Source: Chitinophagales bacterium (GTDB lineage: Bacteria; Bacteroidota; Bacteroidia; Chitinophagales; Chitinophagaceae). From it: a stretch of 64,000 nt of DNA. The DNA lies in contig JAURJU010000064.1 of NCBI GenBank assembly GCA_030832085.1, positions 124,001 through 188,000 on the forward strand, given 5' to 3'. The notes below the pieces were generated by a model that saw only the letters and a program-made list of their open reading frames with translations, did not search any database and was not told the DNA's origin. Positions 23,672-33,016 of the stretch are shown in pieces. Both the position numbers and the translations under genes were made by a program. Positions within the stretch are counted from its first letter, which is position 1. Each line of letters starts with the position of its first letter.

Positions 23672-25258
23672 TTACCAACCGGGATTTTGGCCCAAGGCTG
23701 GATTAAGTGTTTTCTCTTTTTGAGGGATGGGCCAGAGATAATGTTTTGATGCATCAAAAGTTTTTACAACGCTAGGAACTACAACTGTTACAGGTGTTGC
23801 GCCGGAGTAGTAAGTGATGCCCTTAACCGGACCTGTCATGACCTGTTGGGCAGTTTTCCATCTTCTTATATCAAAAAGGTGAACACCCTCAAATGCAAGC
23901 TCAAGTACGCGCTCTCTTCTTACTGCTGCACGAAGCTCAGCCTGTGTCATTCCTGTTACAAGTGCAGGAAGTCCAACATCAGAACGTGTTCTGACTTTGT
24001 TGATGGCATCATATACTGTAGCATCGATTTGATTCTGTTCAATTTTGGCTTCTGCATAAGTCAAAAGTACCTCTGCATATCGCAATAAAATAAAGTTCAG
24101 TCCACTTGCACCCGGATTGGCAAAGTCTTCAGCGGAAACGTATTTTTTTAAAGAGAATCCGGTCGTTGTATTGTACTGTGTTTTTCCAATCTCGTCGCCC
24201 CCACCCATACCGGGTACTGGTTTGAAAGGAATGCCGCTGGGCAACATGTCACCGTCAACATACATGGTAAATCGCATTCTTGGATCCCGGTTGGTATAGG
24301 GGTTTTTAGGATCAAACCCTGATGTGGCATCGGTGATGGCTTTTCCATTTTTCATTGTGTATAGGTCTGCCAGGTCTTTTGTCGGAACAAAGGTGCTACC
24401 ACTTGATTTTTGACTATACGGCCCCATAAAGGCAAATGCGTTATGGGTATTGGTACCAGCAAGAAACTGTTTGTCAAATACGACCTCTATGCTGTTTTCA
24501 TTCGCATAAGTGAACAGTTTTCCGTATTCTGCAATCAGGTTATATACGTTGAGGTCCATCACTGATTTCGCTGCTGCAGCGGCTGTGGCAAAATCACCAG
24601 ACCATAGTGCCGACCTGGCTTTTAGTGCCAAAGCGGTTCCTTTAGTTACCCTTCCTTTGTCTACACCAGCAAAGCTGTTGGGCAGGAATGCAGATGCTTC
24701 GGTGAGCTCTTTGTCGATGAATGCCCAAACCTCTGCAACCTTTGATCTTGTTGCTGTAAGACCATCTGCCGTGTTAATGGCAGTTTTTATCAACGGCACA
24801 TCACCATAAAGTCCTGCCAGCTTCATATAGTTGTACGCACGAAGTACACGTGCTTCGCTTTTGAATTGGTTGATCAGGCCGGTATTGGTGGTTTTGATTT
24901 TGTCAATGTTCTCCAAAACGTAGTTGGCAAGGAAGATGCTTCTATAAGCATTTTGCCACTCTGTTTGAATCCTCGAGTGCGAGGCGTCATAAGTGCCGTT
25001 TTCAATGTTGTATTCAACCGTGAACACAGTGTTGGTATGTCCGATATCTGTTATACCATCCAATACAAAAAGATTGGTGGCGTCAAGTGAGGCATATACA
25101 GCGTTTACTGCGTATCGCGCATCAGTTTCTGTTTTCCAGTAGATTTCAGATGACACACGGTCATTGGGAATAGTTTCAAGTACATCTTTTTTACAAGATT
25201 GGAAAACAGTTCCAACGATAGCTATAAAGTATCCCAGGCGTTTGATATTTCTTTTCAT
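23672..25258 (-). CDS. SusD/RagB family outer-membrane glycan-binding lipoprotein
   Basis: A 528-residue surface lipoprotein. The signal ends in the lipobox VFQSC, followed by KKDVLETIPNDR. The SusD N-terminal half has the TPR-like helices (RSIFLANYVLENIDKI, EARVLRAYNYMKLAGLYGDVPL), and the C-terminal half has NFILLRYAEVLLTYAEAKIEQ and the end signature RRERVLELAFEGVHLFDIRRWK. It binds the glycan and acts as the lid of the SusC channel. Start: ATG at 25258; six earlier codons begin with TTG and run to the susC stop. It is 18 bases after susC and clearly in one operon with it. Confidence 0.93.
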   Translation of the reverse strand: MKRNIKRLGYFIAIVGTVFQSCKKDVLETIPNDRVSSEIYWKTETDARYAVNAVYASLDATNLFVLDGITDIGHTNTVFTVEYNIENGTYDASHSRIQTEWQNAYRSIFLANYVLENIDKIKTTNTGLINQFKSEARVLRAYNYMKLAGLYGDVPLIKTAINTADGLTATRSKVAEVWAFIDKELTEASAFLPNSFAGVDKGRVTKGTALALKARSALWSGDFATAAAAAKSVMDLNVYNLIAEYGKLFTYANENSIEVVFDKQFLAGTNTHNAFAFMGPYSQKSSGSTFVPTKDLADLYTMKNGKAITDATSGFDPKNPYTNRDPRMRFTMYVDGDMLPSGIPFKPVPGMGGGDEIGKTQYNTTTGFSLKKYVSAEDFANPGASGLNFILLRYAEVLLTYAEAKIEQNQIDATVYDAINKVRTRSDVGLPALVTGMTQAELRAAVRRERVLELAFEGVHLFDIRRWKTAQQVMTGPVKGITYYSGATPVTVVVPSVVKTFDASKHYLWPIPQKEKTLNPALGQNPGW

Positions 25259-25276
25259 TGTATTCTGTTTTTTCAA

Positions 25277-28200
25277 TTAAAAATTGATGTTGAGTCCATA
25301 GGTATACAAGGCGGTCTGTGGATAGTAGGTTGCCCTACCGGAATCGGCCTCAGGATCCAACCCCCATTCATTCAATTTTGAGATGGTAAAGAGGTTCGTT
25401 CCGGAAACATATAATCTTGCACCGCTGATACCAATTCTTTTACAGATGGTTGCAGGAATAGAATACATCAGTTGTACATTTTTAAGTCTTAGATACGAGC
25501 CATCAATGATCAGCCTGTCTGAAGTGCCGACATTCCTGAAATCACTTTTTCTTGGAAGTGGAAATTTGGCATTTGGTCTTTCAGGTGTCCAGTAATTGTT
25601 GGTTACCATCTTGTGTGTGAACGCTTCAGCGATTCCAATTTCGGTGATACCGCCAGACAACCTTGTATCAACCTTGGCCGCTCCTTGCAAAAGAAAGTTG
25701 AGGCTAAAATTTTTATATGAGAAGTCTGAGCTGAGTCCGAACGTATATTTAGGAAAAGGATTTCCAATCATTGTCCAGTCATCTGCTGTAATCTTTCCAT
25801 CTTTGTTGAGATCAACAAATTTTACATCGCCGGGTTTTGTTCCTGGTGCAATGGATGGATAGCTGGCAACATCGGCCGCGTTTTGGAAATACCCATCTGT
25901 CTTGTAACCCCAATGGGCATTGAAAGGTAGGCCAACTTTTACAATATAACGAGGATCCAATTCGTAAGAACTATTGATAAAAGGCCCGGCACCCTTGAGG
26001 TCGATCACCATGTTGTTATTGACGGCAAGGTTTCCATTTATGGCATATTGAAACTTGTGTTGGTTATTTTTGAATCCAAGCGTAAACTCCCACCCCTTGT
26101 TGTCAATTACACCTGCATTCTGTGTTGAGGAGGCAAATCCTGTAACCACAGGGAGTGGCAACGCGAGCAAGATTCCAGAAGTTCTCTTCTTGTAATAATC
26201 AACAGAAAATGAAAGCTTGTTGTTCAGCAATTGGCCTTCAAGTCCAAGATCGGTTTGGTCATTGGTCTCCCAGGTAATGGTCGGATCAGCCAGTCCAGTT
26301 TGTGAAAATGACTGTGCCGCCGTACCCCCGAAGGAATAAGAACCCTGGGATAGCGATGCAAAATAACTGTACAACGGAACCGTTTGGTTTCCTGTCTGAC
26401 CCCAGGATCCCCGGACCTTAAGATCAGTAATAGGGAGGTTCAGGTTATCAAAAAACTTCTCTTTCGAAACCCTCCATGCACCGGAAAAAGAAGGGAAAAA
26501 GCTGAATTGGTTATCACCTGTAAACCTAGAAGAGCCATCATATCGAGCATTCCCCTCTAAAAGATACTTTCCATCAAAAGCATAGTTGATCCTTGTGAAA
26601 CCTGAACGGAGACCGTACTTGTATTCAGATCCAGAGTTGTTTTTGGTAGCATCGTTTGCACCTTGTCCGATGGATTGAATATCGTTGTTATAAAACCTTT
26701 CACGATAGGCAGTTAATCCAGTACCCTGGTTGTACAGTTCAGAATATCCGACAAGGCCACGCAATTCATGTTTTTTCAACTTTTTTGAATAGTTCAACAG
26801 ATAGTTGGTAGTCAGCTCAGTATAGCGGTCTCTTCCTTCTGTCAACGTGTTGTTCGCAACAACGAATGTTCTTGCATTGATGGCATCATAATTGGTATAT
26901 GCATTTTGGAATGCCTTTGATTCTACATAGTTAATTACCGCAGAAGCCTGTGCCGAGAAAACCAGGTCAGGTAGGATTTCATAATCGAGTTTGCCCGATC
27001 CATAGAGATAATGGGTCGCTATTTTATTAAAGCCAGACTTTTCCGCCAACATCAAGGGGTTTGATGTTTGTTGGCTCAGGCCATATGTACCATCAGCATA
27101 TTTGGGGTATGCAAAAAGCGTTCCATGGATGAAACGATTGAACACGTCGGAACTAAAAGGTGTTTTTGACAGGTTATACCGGTAGTTGATGTCTGTACTC
27201 AACTTAAGTTTTGGGCTCAATTGCATATCATTGTTCATCCTTAATTCACGGATATTTGCACCATAGTTGGCAGCTATGCCATCCTGGTCCATGTATCGAA
27301 AACTTACTCTCGTTCTTGAAAAATCATTTCCACCGCTAAAGGAAAAGTTATGGCTTTGCTGAGGGGCAGATTTTAAAACTGTTTGGAACCATGTATTGGG
27401 AAGGGGATATTTTTCCCTGTCAGTAGCAGTAATCCAGGATTGTATGCTTGCTTCTGTATAACGCGCAGGAATTGCAAGCCCCTGATTGGTATGCGCCAGC
27501 ACCTGATAACGCATATAGTCCTCAAGGCCCATCATTTCCGGATTGTTGACCGATTGTTGAATGGCATAGTACCCACTATAAGAGGCTTGAATTTTGCCAG
27601 ACTTTCCTCTTTTGGTGGTAACCAATACAACGCCGTTGGCTGCCCTTGAACCATATATTGCAGTAGAGGATGCATCTTTCAAAATTGAAATGGATTCAAC
27701 GTCCTCGGGGTTCAATGTAAAAAGCGTTTGTTCGACACCGTCAACGATAATCAGCGGAGAACTGTTCCCAGAGCTGTTTCCACTAAAAGTGGTAATTCCC
27801 CGAATACGCAGCGTAGCTGCGGAACGACCAGGTTCTCCACCCCTGTCCAATACAGTAAGGCCAGGAGCCTGCCCCTGCAAGGCCTGCTGAAGATTGGAAA
27901 CAGGGCGCCTGACCAGGTCTGCACCCTTGATCTGTGAAACTGAGCTGGTGAGGCTTACCTTTTTCTGTGTTCCATATCCAACTACCACAACATCTTCCAA
28001 GTCGTTTTTGGCCATTGCAAGAGAAATCGTCAAGGAATTGGTTGTGCTTTTGAGGATGAGAACCTGGCTTGAAAAACCAATTGAACTGACTGTTATCTGG
28101 TCACCTGTTTTTCCTATAACAGCGAATTGACCATTTGCATTGGTTTGTGTTCCTTTATCAGAGCCTTTTACGATGACTGTGGCACCCTCAATCGGTTTGT

Positions 28201-28339
28201 TGTCCAAGGCTGAAATGACAATCCCCTTGATTGTGGTTTGTGCATGCAGTTGGGTACAAAAAAGACCGATAGTCAGCAATGCAGTCAGTAGTAGCTTTTT
28301 GTGTTTGCCGATCATAATTTTTCTTTTAAATTTAAACAT
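25277..28339 (-). CDS. SusC/RagA family TonB-dependent outer-membrane receptor
   Basis: A 1020-residue TonB-dependent transporter: signal peptide ending LHAQ, a carboxypeptidase-regulatory-like domain (residues 35-115, GTQTNANGQFAVIG), TonB box region EDVVVVGYGTQKK, a plug domain with VRRPVSNLQQALQGQAPGL and the SusC motif SILKDASSTAIYGSRAANGVVLVTTK, then a 22-strand barrel to the end FTISKLNEWGLDPEAD and the terminal GLNINF. It imports oligosaccharides with SusD. ATG at 28339 or 28315 could start it; the second gives the more compact signal peptide. It is preceded by a promoter at 28380-28410 and a LacI-type operator. Confidence 0.95.
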   Translation of the reverse strand: MFKFKRKIMIGKHKKLLLTALLTIGLFCTQLHAQTTIKGIVISALDNKPIEGATVIVKGSDKGTQTNANGQFAVIGKTGDQITVSSIGFSSQVLILKSTTNSLTISLAMAKNDLEDVVVVGYGTQKKVSLTSSVSQIKGADLVRRPVSNLQQALQGQAPGLTVLDRGGEPGRSAATLRIRGITTFSGNSSGNSSPLIIVDGVEQTLFTLNPEDVESISILKDASSTAIYGSRAANGVVLVTTKRGKSGKIQASYSGYYAIQQSVNNPEMMGLEDYMRYQVLAHTNQGLAIPARYTEASIQSWITATDREKYPLPNTWFQTVLKSAPQQSHNFSFSGGNDFSRTRVSFRYMDQDGIAANYGANIRELRMNNDMQLSPKLKLSTDINYRYNLSKTPFSSDVFNRFIHGTLFAYPKYADGTYGLSQQTSNPLMLAEKSGFNKIATHYLYGSGKLDYEILPDLVFSAQASAVINYVESKAFQNAYTNYDAINARTFVVANNTLTEGRDRYTELTTNYLLNYSKKLKKHELRGLVGYSELYNQGTGLTAYRERFYNNDIQSIGQGANDATKNNSGSEYKYGLRSGFTRINYAFDGKYLLEGNARYDGSSRFTGDNQFSFFPSFSGAWRVSKEKFFDNLNLPITDLKVRGSWGQTGNQTVPLYSYFASLSQGSYSFGGTAAQSFSQTGLADPTITWETNDQTDLGLEGQLLNNKLSFSVDYYKKRTSGILLALPLPVVTGFASSTQNAGVIDNKGWEFTLGFKNNQHKFQYAINGNLAVNNNMVIDLKGAGPFINSSYELDPRYIVKVGLPFNAHWGYKTDGYFQNAADVASYPSIAPGTKPGDVKFVDLNKDGKITADDWTMIGNPFPKYTFGLSSDFSYKNFSLNFLLQGAAKVDTRLSGGITEIGIAEAFTHKMVTNNYWTPERPNAKFPLPRKSDFRNVGTSDRLIIDGSYLRLKNVQLMYSIPATICKRIGISGARLYVSGTNLFTISKLNEWGLDPEADSGRATYYPQTALYTYGLNINF

Positions 28340-28355
28340 AAAAATTTATTGACTT

Positions 28356-28375
28356 GTGCGCAATCGTTTGCACAC
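28356..28375 (-). promoter_or_regulatory. LacI-type operator before susC
   Basis: GTGCGCAATCGTTTGCACAC is a near-perfect inverted repeat with central CG, typical for LacI-family repressors. It begins 4 bases after the -7 element on the minus strand, so a bound repressor would cover the transcription start. The lacI gene is directly upstream. Confidence 0.75.
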
Positions 28376-28379
28376 CGAA

Positions 28380-28410
28380 TAAACATATCAACCTGGTGTA
28401 TAGGAATCAA
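28380..28410 (-). promoter_or_regulatory. Promoter of susC-susD (TTG-N20-TATGTTTA)
   Basis: On the minus strand TTG (28410-28408) is followed by 20 bases and TATGTTTA (28387-28380), one mismatch from TAnnTTTG. The spacing equals that at 4475-4505 and 35290-35320. The operator overlaps the expected start point. Confidence 0.6.
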
Positions 28411-28453
28411 TACCTCTTGAATCCTTATAATTTATGCTGAAAATAAAATAGCA

Positions 28454-29479
28454 TCATCGCACATGCTTGGTTCCGTGAATCACAAGCGTGGCGGGCACTT
28501 CCTCGTGGTAGTATTGGTGGGTTGGATGCTGCTCTTTCATGGCACGGATCATGGTCTCCATCGATTGCTCTCCCTGCCCATATGGATATTGCTCAACAGA
28601 CAACAGCGGAGGATAGGCAGTATAATCTGTTATGGACAAATTTGAGTAACTCACAAAGGCAATGTCCTTGTTGATGTTGATGCCTTGAAGGTGGGCATAT
28701 TGCGTAGCGTCCATGTGCACATAATCGTTGAAAGAAATCACTGCGGTTGGAACATTTTTCAGTGAGAGCAATTTTTTCATTGCATGGGTCGTTCCTTCTT
28801 TGGTGAGGTCAGTGCTCTCGAAATACCGCATGTCAATTTTCATCTTCTTTTGCGAAAGTGCCTGTTTGTATCCCTCAAGCCTTTCGCGGCTGGCTGTAAG
28901 GATTGAAGGGCCATTGATCATTGCAATCTTTCGAAACCCTCGGCTGTAGAGCCAGTTCACCATATCAATGGTGCTTTTGTAGATATCACAATACACCTTG
29001 TGCACATCAGCCTGGTCTGGAACCCTGTCAAAAAAAACGACTGGAATGCCGGCCATTTCTATTTCTTTTAGAAAAGAAATTTTATGCGTGTTTTTGGACA
29101 GTGAGATGATGATGCCGTCGACACGTTGTCGCTTCATTGTGTCAACCACCCTTTTTTCTATGGCCGGGTCGTCATGGCTTTGTCCGAAAAGGATGGTATA
29201 GTTGTACTGGGTTGCTGCTGCTTCAATGCCACTGATGGCCTGGGAAAAAAATTCCTCCTTGATGGAGGGCAATACAACACCAATGACTGCTGTCTTTTGT
29301 TTTTTGAAGAAAATGGCCTGGGCGTTGGGCACATATTTCATTTCTCGTGCAAGTTCCTTTACACGCTCCCTGGTCTTGAGCCCGATCCTGGGATGGTCAT
29401 GCAATGCCCTGGATACCGTGGATACCGAGACGTTGAGCCGAAGGGCTATTTCCTTGATGGTGGGATTGTTGGAACTCAT
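28454..29479 (-). CDS. LacI family transcriptional regulator of the SusCD locus
   Basis: A 341-residue regulator. The N-terminal helix-turn-helix and hinge are TIKEIALRLNVSVSTVSRALHDHPRIGLKTRERV (residues 7-40, given in part) with the hinge helix MKYVPNAQA. Residues 60-341 form a periplasmic-binding-protein-like sensor (AVIGVVLPSIKEEFFSQ, GIIISLSKN, VVFFDRVP, TAVISFNDYVHMDA, AFVSYSN). It lies upstream of susC in the same direction and should bind the CAATCGTTTG operator between them. The ligand is presumably a sugar released from the glycan. Confidence 0.92.
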   Translation of the reverse strand: MSSNNPTIKEIALRLNVSVSTVSRALHDHPRIGLKTRERVKELAREMKYVPNAQAIFFKKQKTAVIGVVLPSIKEEFFSQAISGIEAAATQYNYTILFGQSHDDPAIEKRVVDTMKRQRVDGIIISLSKNTHKISFLKEIEMAGIPVVFFDRVPDQADVHKVYCDIYKSTIDMVNWLYSRGFRKIAMINGPSILTASRERLEGYKQALSQKKMKIDMRYFESTDLTKEGTTHAMKKLLSLKNVPTAVISFNDYVHMDATQYAHLQGININKDIAFVSYSNLSITDYTAYPPLLSVEQYPYGQGEQSMETMIRAMKEQHPTHQYYHEEVPATLVIHGTKHVR

Positions 29480-29513
29480 GTTTAGACAAGTAAGCTGAAG
29501 TTAACGAAAAACT

Positions 29514-30707
29514 TTAGCCTAAGCTGCTGATGCCCGATAGTTTTTTGGCAGCATCTTGAAGCGTTGCAGCTGACTTGGCAAAACAAAAACGAAGCACATG
29601 GTCATCATGCCCATCGGTATAAAATGCAGAAACCGGTATGCTGGCAACACCCACTGTCTTGGTCATGTGAACCGCCAGATCCATTGCAGGCATTGTGCTG
29701 ATCTTTTCGTAAGTCGCACAAACAAAATAACTCCCTGATGAATGCAGCATGGTGAAGTTGCTTTCTTTCATTGCATCGAGAAACAGGTCTCTTTTTTCTT
29801 GCATGAAGGAGGAGAGTTGCAGGTATTTTTCAGCTTTCCCAAGATGAGATGCAAGGGCCACTTGTGTTGGTGTAAAACAGCAGAAGGCATCAAATTGGTG
29901 GATCTTTCGGAACTCGGCCATCAAGGTTGCAGGAGCAACACAATAACCAAGCTTCCATCCTGTACAGTTGTACACTTTCCCGAAGGAAAAACAAACAAAA
30001 CTTCTTGAAAACAACTCCGGATATTTCAAGACGCTGTTGTGCTGAAGGCCATCAAAAACCAGGTGTTCATAAACTTCATCGGAAACCAGGAAAATATGGG
30101 TATCGCGGAGCAAGTCTTGCAGTGTCAGCAGGTCTTCATGGGAGAGCAGGCTGCCTGTGGGATTGTGGGGCGAGTTGATGATGATGGCCTTGGTTTTGCT
30201 GCTGATGGCAGCCTTTACTTTTTCCCAATCAATTTTGTATTCGGGAAATACCAGGGGTATCCGAACAGGAACTGCGCCATTGGCGATGATATTGGGGATA
30301 TAGCTGTCGTAAGCCGGTTCAAAAACAATTACCTCATCACCCTTTTCTAGAATGGTCGTGAAAGCAGTATAGATTGCATAACTGCCTCCCGGCGTGATGG
30401 TGATGCAATCTGCGGGAGAGACAGTGCAGTTGTAGCGCTGTTGTATTTTTGTTGCGATGGCTTCCCGAAGCGGCAAATGACCCGCCATGGGCGCATATTG
30501 GTTGTGGCCATCCATGATGGCTTTTGCTGCCAATTCCGCCAATTCCTCATCCATCTGAAAATCCGGGAAACCCTGCCCCAGGTTGATGGCGCCGTGTTGG
30601 CCCGCAAGCGCACTCATGGTGGTGAAGATGCTGGTGCCGGTATGTGGAAGTTTTGATTTGATGGTTGTAAGGGATGAGGGTGAAGGGGGAAGTAGGTGCT
30701 TCAACAA
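29514..30707 (-). CDS. PLP-dependent aminotransferase, methionine/kynurenine type (YbdL-like)
   Basis: A fold type I aminotransferase of about 397 residues. Family features are KSKLPHTGTSIFTTMSALA, INLGQGFPDF, NQYAPMAGHLPLREAI, a substrate region NSPHNPTGS, SDEVYEHLVF and the PLP-lysine motif SFGKVYNCTGWKLGY. E. coli YbdL transaminates methionine with 2-oxo acids; the same use is likely here, possibly in methionine salvage. The start is uncertain: there is no in-frame ATG before the conserved KSKLP, so TTG at 30707 or 30704 is used. The first 15 codons come from a CT-rich repeat-like stretch (30671-30692). Confidence 0.87.
   Translation of the reverse strand: MLKHLLPPSPSSLTTIKSKLPHTGTSIFTTMSALAGQHGAINLGQGFPDFQMDEELAELAAKAIMDGHNQYAPMAGHLPLREAIATKIQQRYNCTVSPADCITITPGGSYAIYTAFTTILEKGDEVIVFEPAYDSYIPNIIANGAVPVRIPLVFPEYKIDWEKVKAAISSKTKAIIINSPHNPTGSLLSHEDLLTLQDLLRDTHIFLVSDEVYEHLVFDGLQHNSVLKYPELFSRSFVCFSFGKVYNCTGWKLGYCVAPATLMAEFRKIHQFDAFCCFTPTQVALASHLGKAEKYLQLSSFMQEKRDLFLDAMKESNFTMLHSSGSYFVCATYEKISTMPAMDLAVHMTKTVGVASIPVSAFYTDGHDDHVLRFCFAKSAATLQDAAKKLSGISSLG
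30671..30692. repeat. G-rich repeat related to 39331-39352
   Basis: Starts with GGGATGAGGG and matches the copy at 39331-39352 at 19 of 22 positions. It lies inside the first codons of the aminotransferase gene, read as CT-rich on its coding strand. Confidence 0.45.
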
Positions 30708-30714
30708 ACGATTG
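30705..30714. promoter_or_regulatory. LacI-type operator core at the aminotransferase start
   Basis: CAAACGATTG fits CAAWCGWTTG and sits in TTCAA-N8-TTGAA. It overlaps the TTG start of the aminotransferase gene; no -7 element is seen at a matching distance, so it may be chance. Confidence 0.25.
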
Positions 30715-30744
30715 AAGTAAAAATTTCAGTGGGAAAGTTGATTT

Positions 30745-31830
30745 TTACAAATACTTGTCTCCTTTGTTCCGCTTGATTTCTGCAACATATTGTTTTATTT
30801 CCTGCTCCTTTTCCTTCTTGCAAATCATCAACACATCTTCCGTATCAACGATGATGTAGTCGTTCATCCCCTGAAGCAAGACCAGCTTGTTGTTGGGAAC
30901 ATGTACCATGTTATGGGTGGCATCGATGACGATGACATCACTACCCGAAACCGCATTGCCCAGGTAATCTTTTTCCATGTTCTCATGTGCAGAGTTCCAT
31001 GTGCCCAAGTCGCTCCATCCAAAAGCGGAAGGAATGATGTATACATTGTCTGCCTTTTCCATCACAGCATAGTCAATGGATACGTTGGTGCAAAGCGGGT
31101 AAATTCTTTCAATCGCTGCTTTTTCCTTTTCCGTGTTGTATGAGGCCTTTTCCGATTCAAATATTTCAGCAATTTCCGGCAGGTGTTTTTCAAATGCTGC
31201 AATGATGTTGTTGACCTGCCAAACAAAAATGCCTGCATTCCAAAGGAACTCACCACTGGAAACAAAGGTTTTTGCAAGTTCGGTATTTGGCTTTTCAGTA
31301 AAGGTTTTCACCTTGTAAACATTGTCGCTGGCTGGTTGCTGCTCAAACTGGATATAGCCATACCCCGTGTTCGGGTGTGTGGGTTTGATGCCCAGCGTGA
31401 TGAGTGCCTTGTGGGCTTTCACAAAACTCAATGCTTCAAGGCAAACTTTTGTAAATGCAGTGTCGTCCAGGATGATATGGTCTGCCGGTGCACAGATCAG
31501 TGAACCTTTTTCATTCAGTTGTTGCAGCTTGTAGGATATGTATGCGATGCAGGGTGCTGTATTTTTTCTGGAAGGTTCTGCAACAATGTTCTTGGATGGA
31601 ATTTCGGGCAACTGGTCTCTTACGATTTCAACATATTCTTCGGATGTAACAATGTAGATATTCTCTTCCGGAATGAATTTTTTGAAACGATCGTATGTGG
31701 ATTGAATCAGTGTTCTGCCTGTGTTGAGGATATCGAGAAATTGTTTGGGGTAAGAGCTGCGGCTCATGGGCCAGAAGCGACTTCCGATTCCTCCGGCCAT
31801 GATGGCCACATAATGGTTGTTGTTGATCAT
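30745..31830 (-). CDS. manC: Mannose-1-phosphate guanylyltransferase
   Basis: Makes GDP-mannose from GTP and mannose 1-phosphate for polysaccharide and glycoprotein synthesis. The 361 residues form a single nucleotidyltransferase domain; the bifunctional C-terminal isomerase domain of longer ManC proteins is absent. The pyrophosphorylase signature GGIGSRFWPMSRSSYPKQF is at residues 13-31; ICAPADHII, FTEKPN, LWNAGIFVW and SIDYAVMEKA follow as in the family. It begins 9 bases after the kdsD stop, so kdsD-manC form an operon for surface sugar supply. Confidence 0.92.
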   Translation of the reverse strand: MINNNHYVAIMAGGIGSRFWPMSRSSYPKQFLDILNTGRTLIQSTYDRFKKFIPEENIYIVTSEEYVEIVRDQLPEIPSKNIVAEPSRKNTAPCIAYISYKLQQLNEKGSLICAPADHIILDDTAFTKVCLEALSFVKAHKALITLGIKPTHPNTGYGYIQFEQQPASDNVYKVKTFTEKPNTELAKTFVSSGEFLWNAGIFVWQVNNIIAAFEKHLPEIAEIFESEKASYNTEKEKAAIERIYPLCTNVSIDYAVMEKADNVYIIPSAFGWSDLGTWNSAHENMEKDYLGNAVSGSDVIVIDATHNMVHVPNNKLVLLQGMNDYIIVDTEDVLMICKKEKEQEIKQYVAEIKRNKGDKYL

Positions 31831-31839
31831 ATCTGTGGG

Positions 31840-32805
31840 TTAAATGATTCCCTCCTTGACGAGGTCATGCAAGTGGATTACACCTGCATAGTGTTTGTTT
31901 TCAGTAACAATCAGCTGTGTGATGTTGTTTTTGCGCATCCTGTCCAGGGCGTCCACTGCCAACGCATCTGCTTCCACTGTTTTGGGATGTATGCCCATGA
32001 TGTCTTTTGCTTTTGTGTGGATGATGTCACCACCTTTTTCCAGCATCCTTCTCAGGTCGCCGTCCGTAATCACTCCTGCCAGTGTACCTTTTTCGTCAAG
32101 CACTGCTGTCAGTCCAAGCCTCTTCCTGGTAATTTCTACAATCACTTCCTTGAGGGAACTGTTTTCGGTTACCGATGGCTTTTCGTTTTGCTGGCTCAAG
32201 TCAGAAACGCGCAGGTACAATTTTTTACCCAGGCTTCCTCCTGGGTGAAATTTTGCAAAATCGGAGGTAGTGAATCCTTTCATTTCCATCAGGCAAACTG
32301 CAATGGCATCCCCCATGGCCAATTGGGCCGTTGTGCTTGATGTTGGGGCAAGGTTGTTGGGACAGGCCTCCTGACTTACGGTTGTGTTCAGAACAATATC
32401 AGCACGCTGGGCAAGGGAAGAGTTCATGTTTCCCACCATCGCAACCAGGGTATTTCCCGTATTCTTGATCAGGGTGACCAATACTTTTATTTCAGGGCTT
32501 TCTCCGCTTTTGGAAATGACCATCACAAGATCTTCCTGTTGTATCATGCCAAGATCACCGTGAATTGCATCAGCGGCATGCATGAAAATGGAGGGGGTCC
32601 CTGTACTGTTGAGCGTGGCAACGATTTTTTGACCGATGATGGCACTTTTTCCGATTCCGCTGATGACCAGTCGGCCCTTCAGCGCATGCAGCAGTTGTAC
32701 CAAATTGACAAAAGATTCGTCAATGAATTCCCGCAGCTCCATGATGGATGCCGCTTCAAGGGAAAGGGTATTTTTTGCTGTTTCCTTGATGGAATGTTTC
32801 TGCAT
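31840..32805 (-). CDS. kdsD: Arabinose-5-phosphate isomerase (KpsF/GutQ family)
   Basis: Converts ribulose 5-phosphate to arabinose 5-phosphate, the first step to Kdo. The 321-residue product has an N-terminal SIS domain (residues 30-165: RLVISGIGKSAIIGQKIVATLNSTG, SGESPEI) and two C-terminal CBS domains (about 200-321: ITRKRLGLTAVLDEKGTLAGVITDGDLRRML). All are complete. ATG at 32805 is preceded by a -7-like element (TAACCTTTG) that ends only 3 bases before it. The gene is divergent from recQ and leads the kdsD-manC operon. Confidence 0.93.
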   Translation of the reverse strand: MQKHSIKETAKNTLSLEAASIMELREFIDESFVNLVQLLHALKGRLVISGIGKSAIIGQKIVATLNSTGTPSIFMHAADAIHGDLGMIQQEDLVMVISKSGESPEIKVLVTLIKNTGNTLVAMVGNMNSSLAQRADIVLNTTVSQEACPNNLAPTSSTTAQLAMGDAIAVCLMEMKGFTTSDFAKFHPGGSLGKKLYLRVSDLSQQNEKPSVTENSSLKEVIVEITRKRLGLTAVLDEKGTLAGVITDGDLRRMLEKGGDIIHTKAKDIMGIHPKTVEADALAVDALDRMRKNNITQLIVTENKHYAGVIHLHDLVKEGII

Positions 32806-33016
32806 TTGCAAAGGTTACAAATTCTGTTGTAGCTGGCTGAACTGCAAAAGTACCATATTTCACAGATGTTTAGGAGGCTATTGTACGCGGAATTCTGCCC
32901 TATTATCGGTAAATTTGTTAAAACCTCGTTTTGTAGGATACCCGAAAAGGAGTAGTTTGTTTGGTCTTTGGCCAAATTATTCCCCATTCATTAAACAACA
33001 TCAGCTTTAACCTATA

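Noticed and set aside
31519-32340. 273-codon open frame antisense to manC/kdsD
   Set aside because: Composition of an antisense frame, and both genes on the minus strand are certain.
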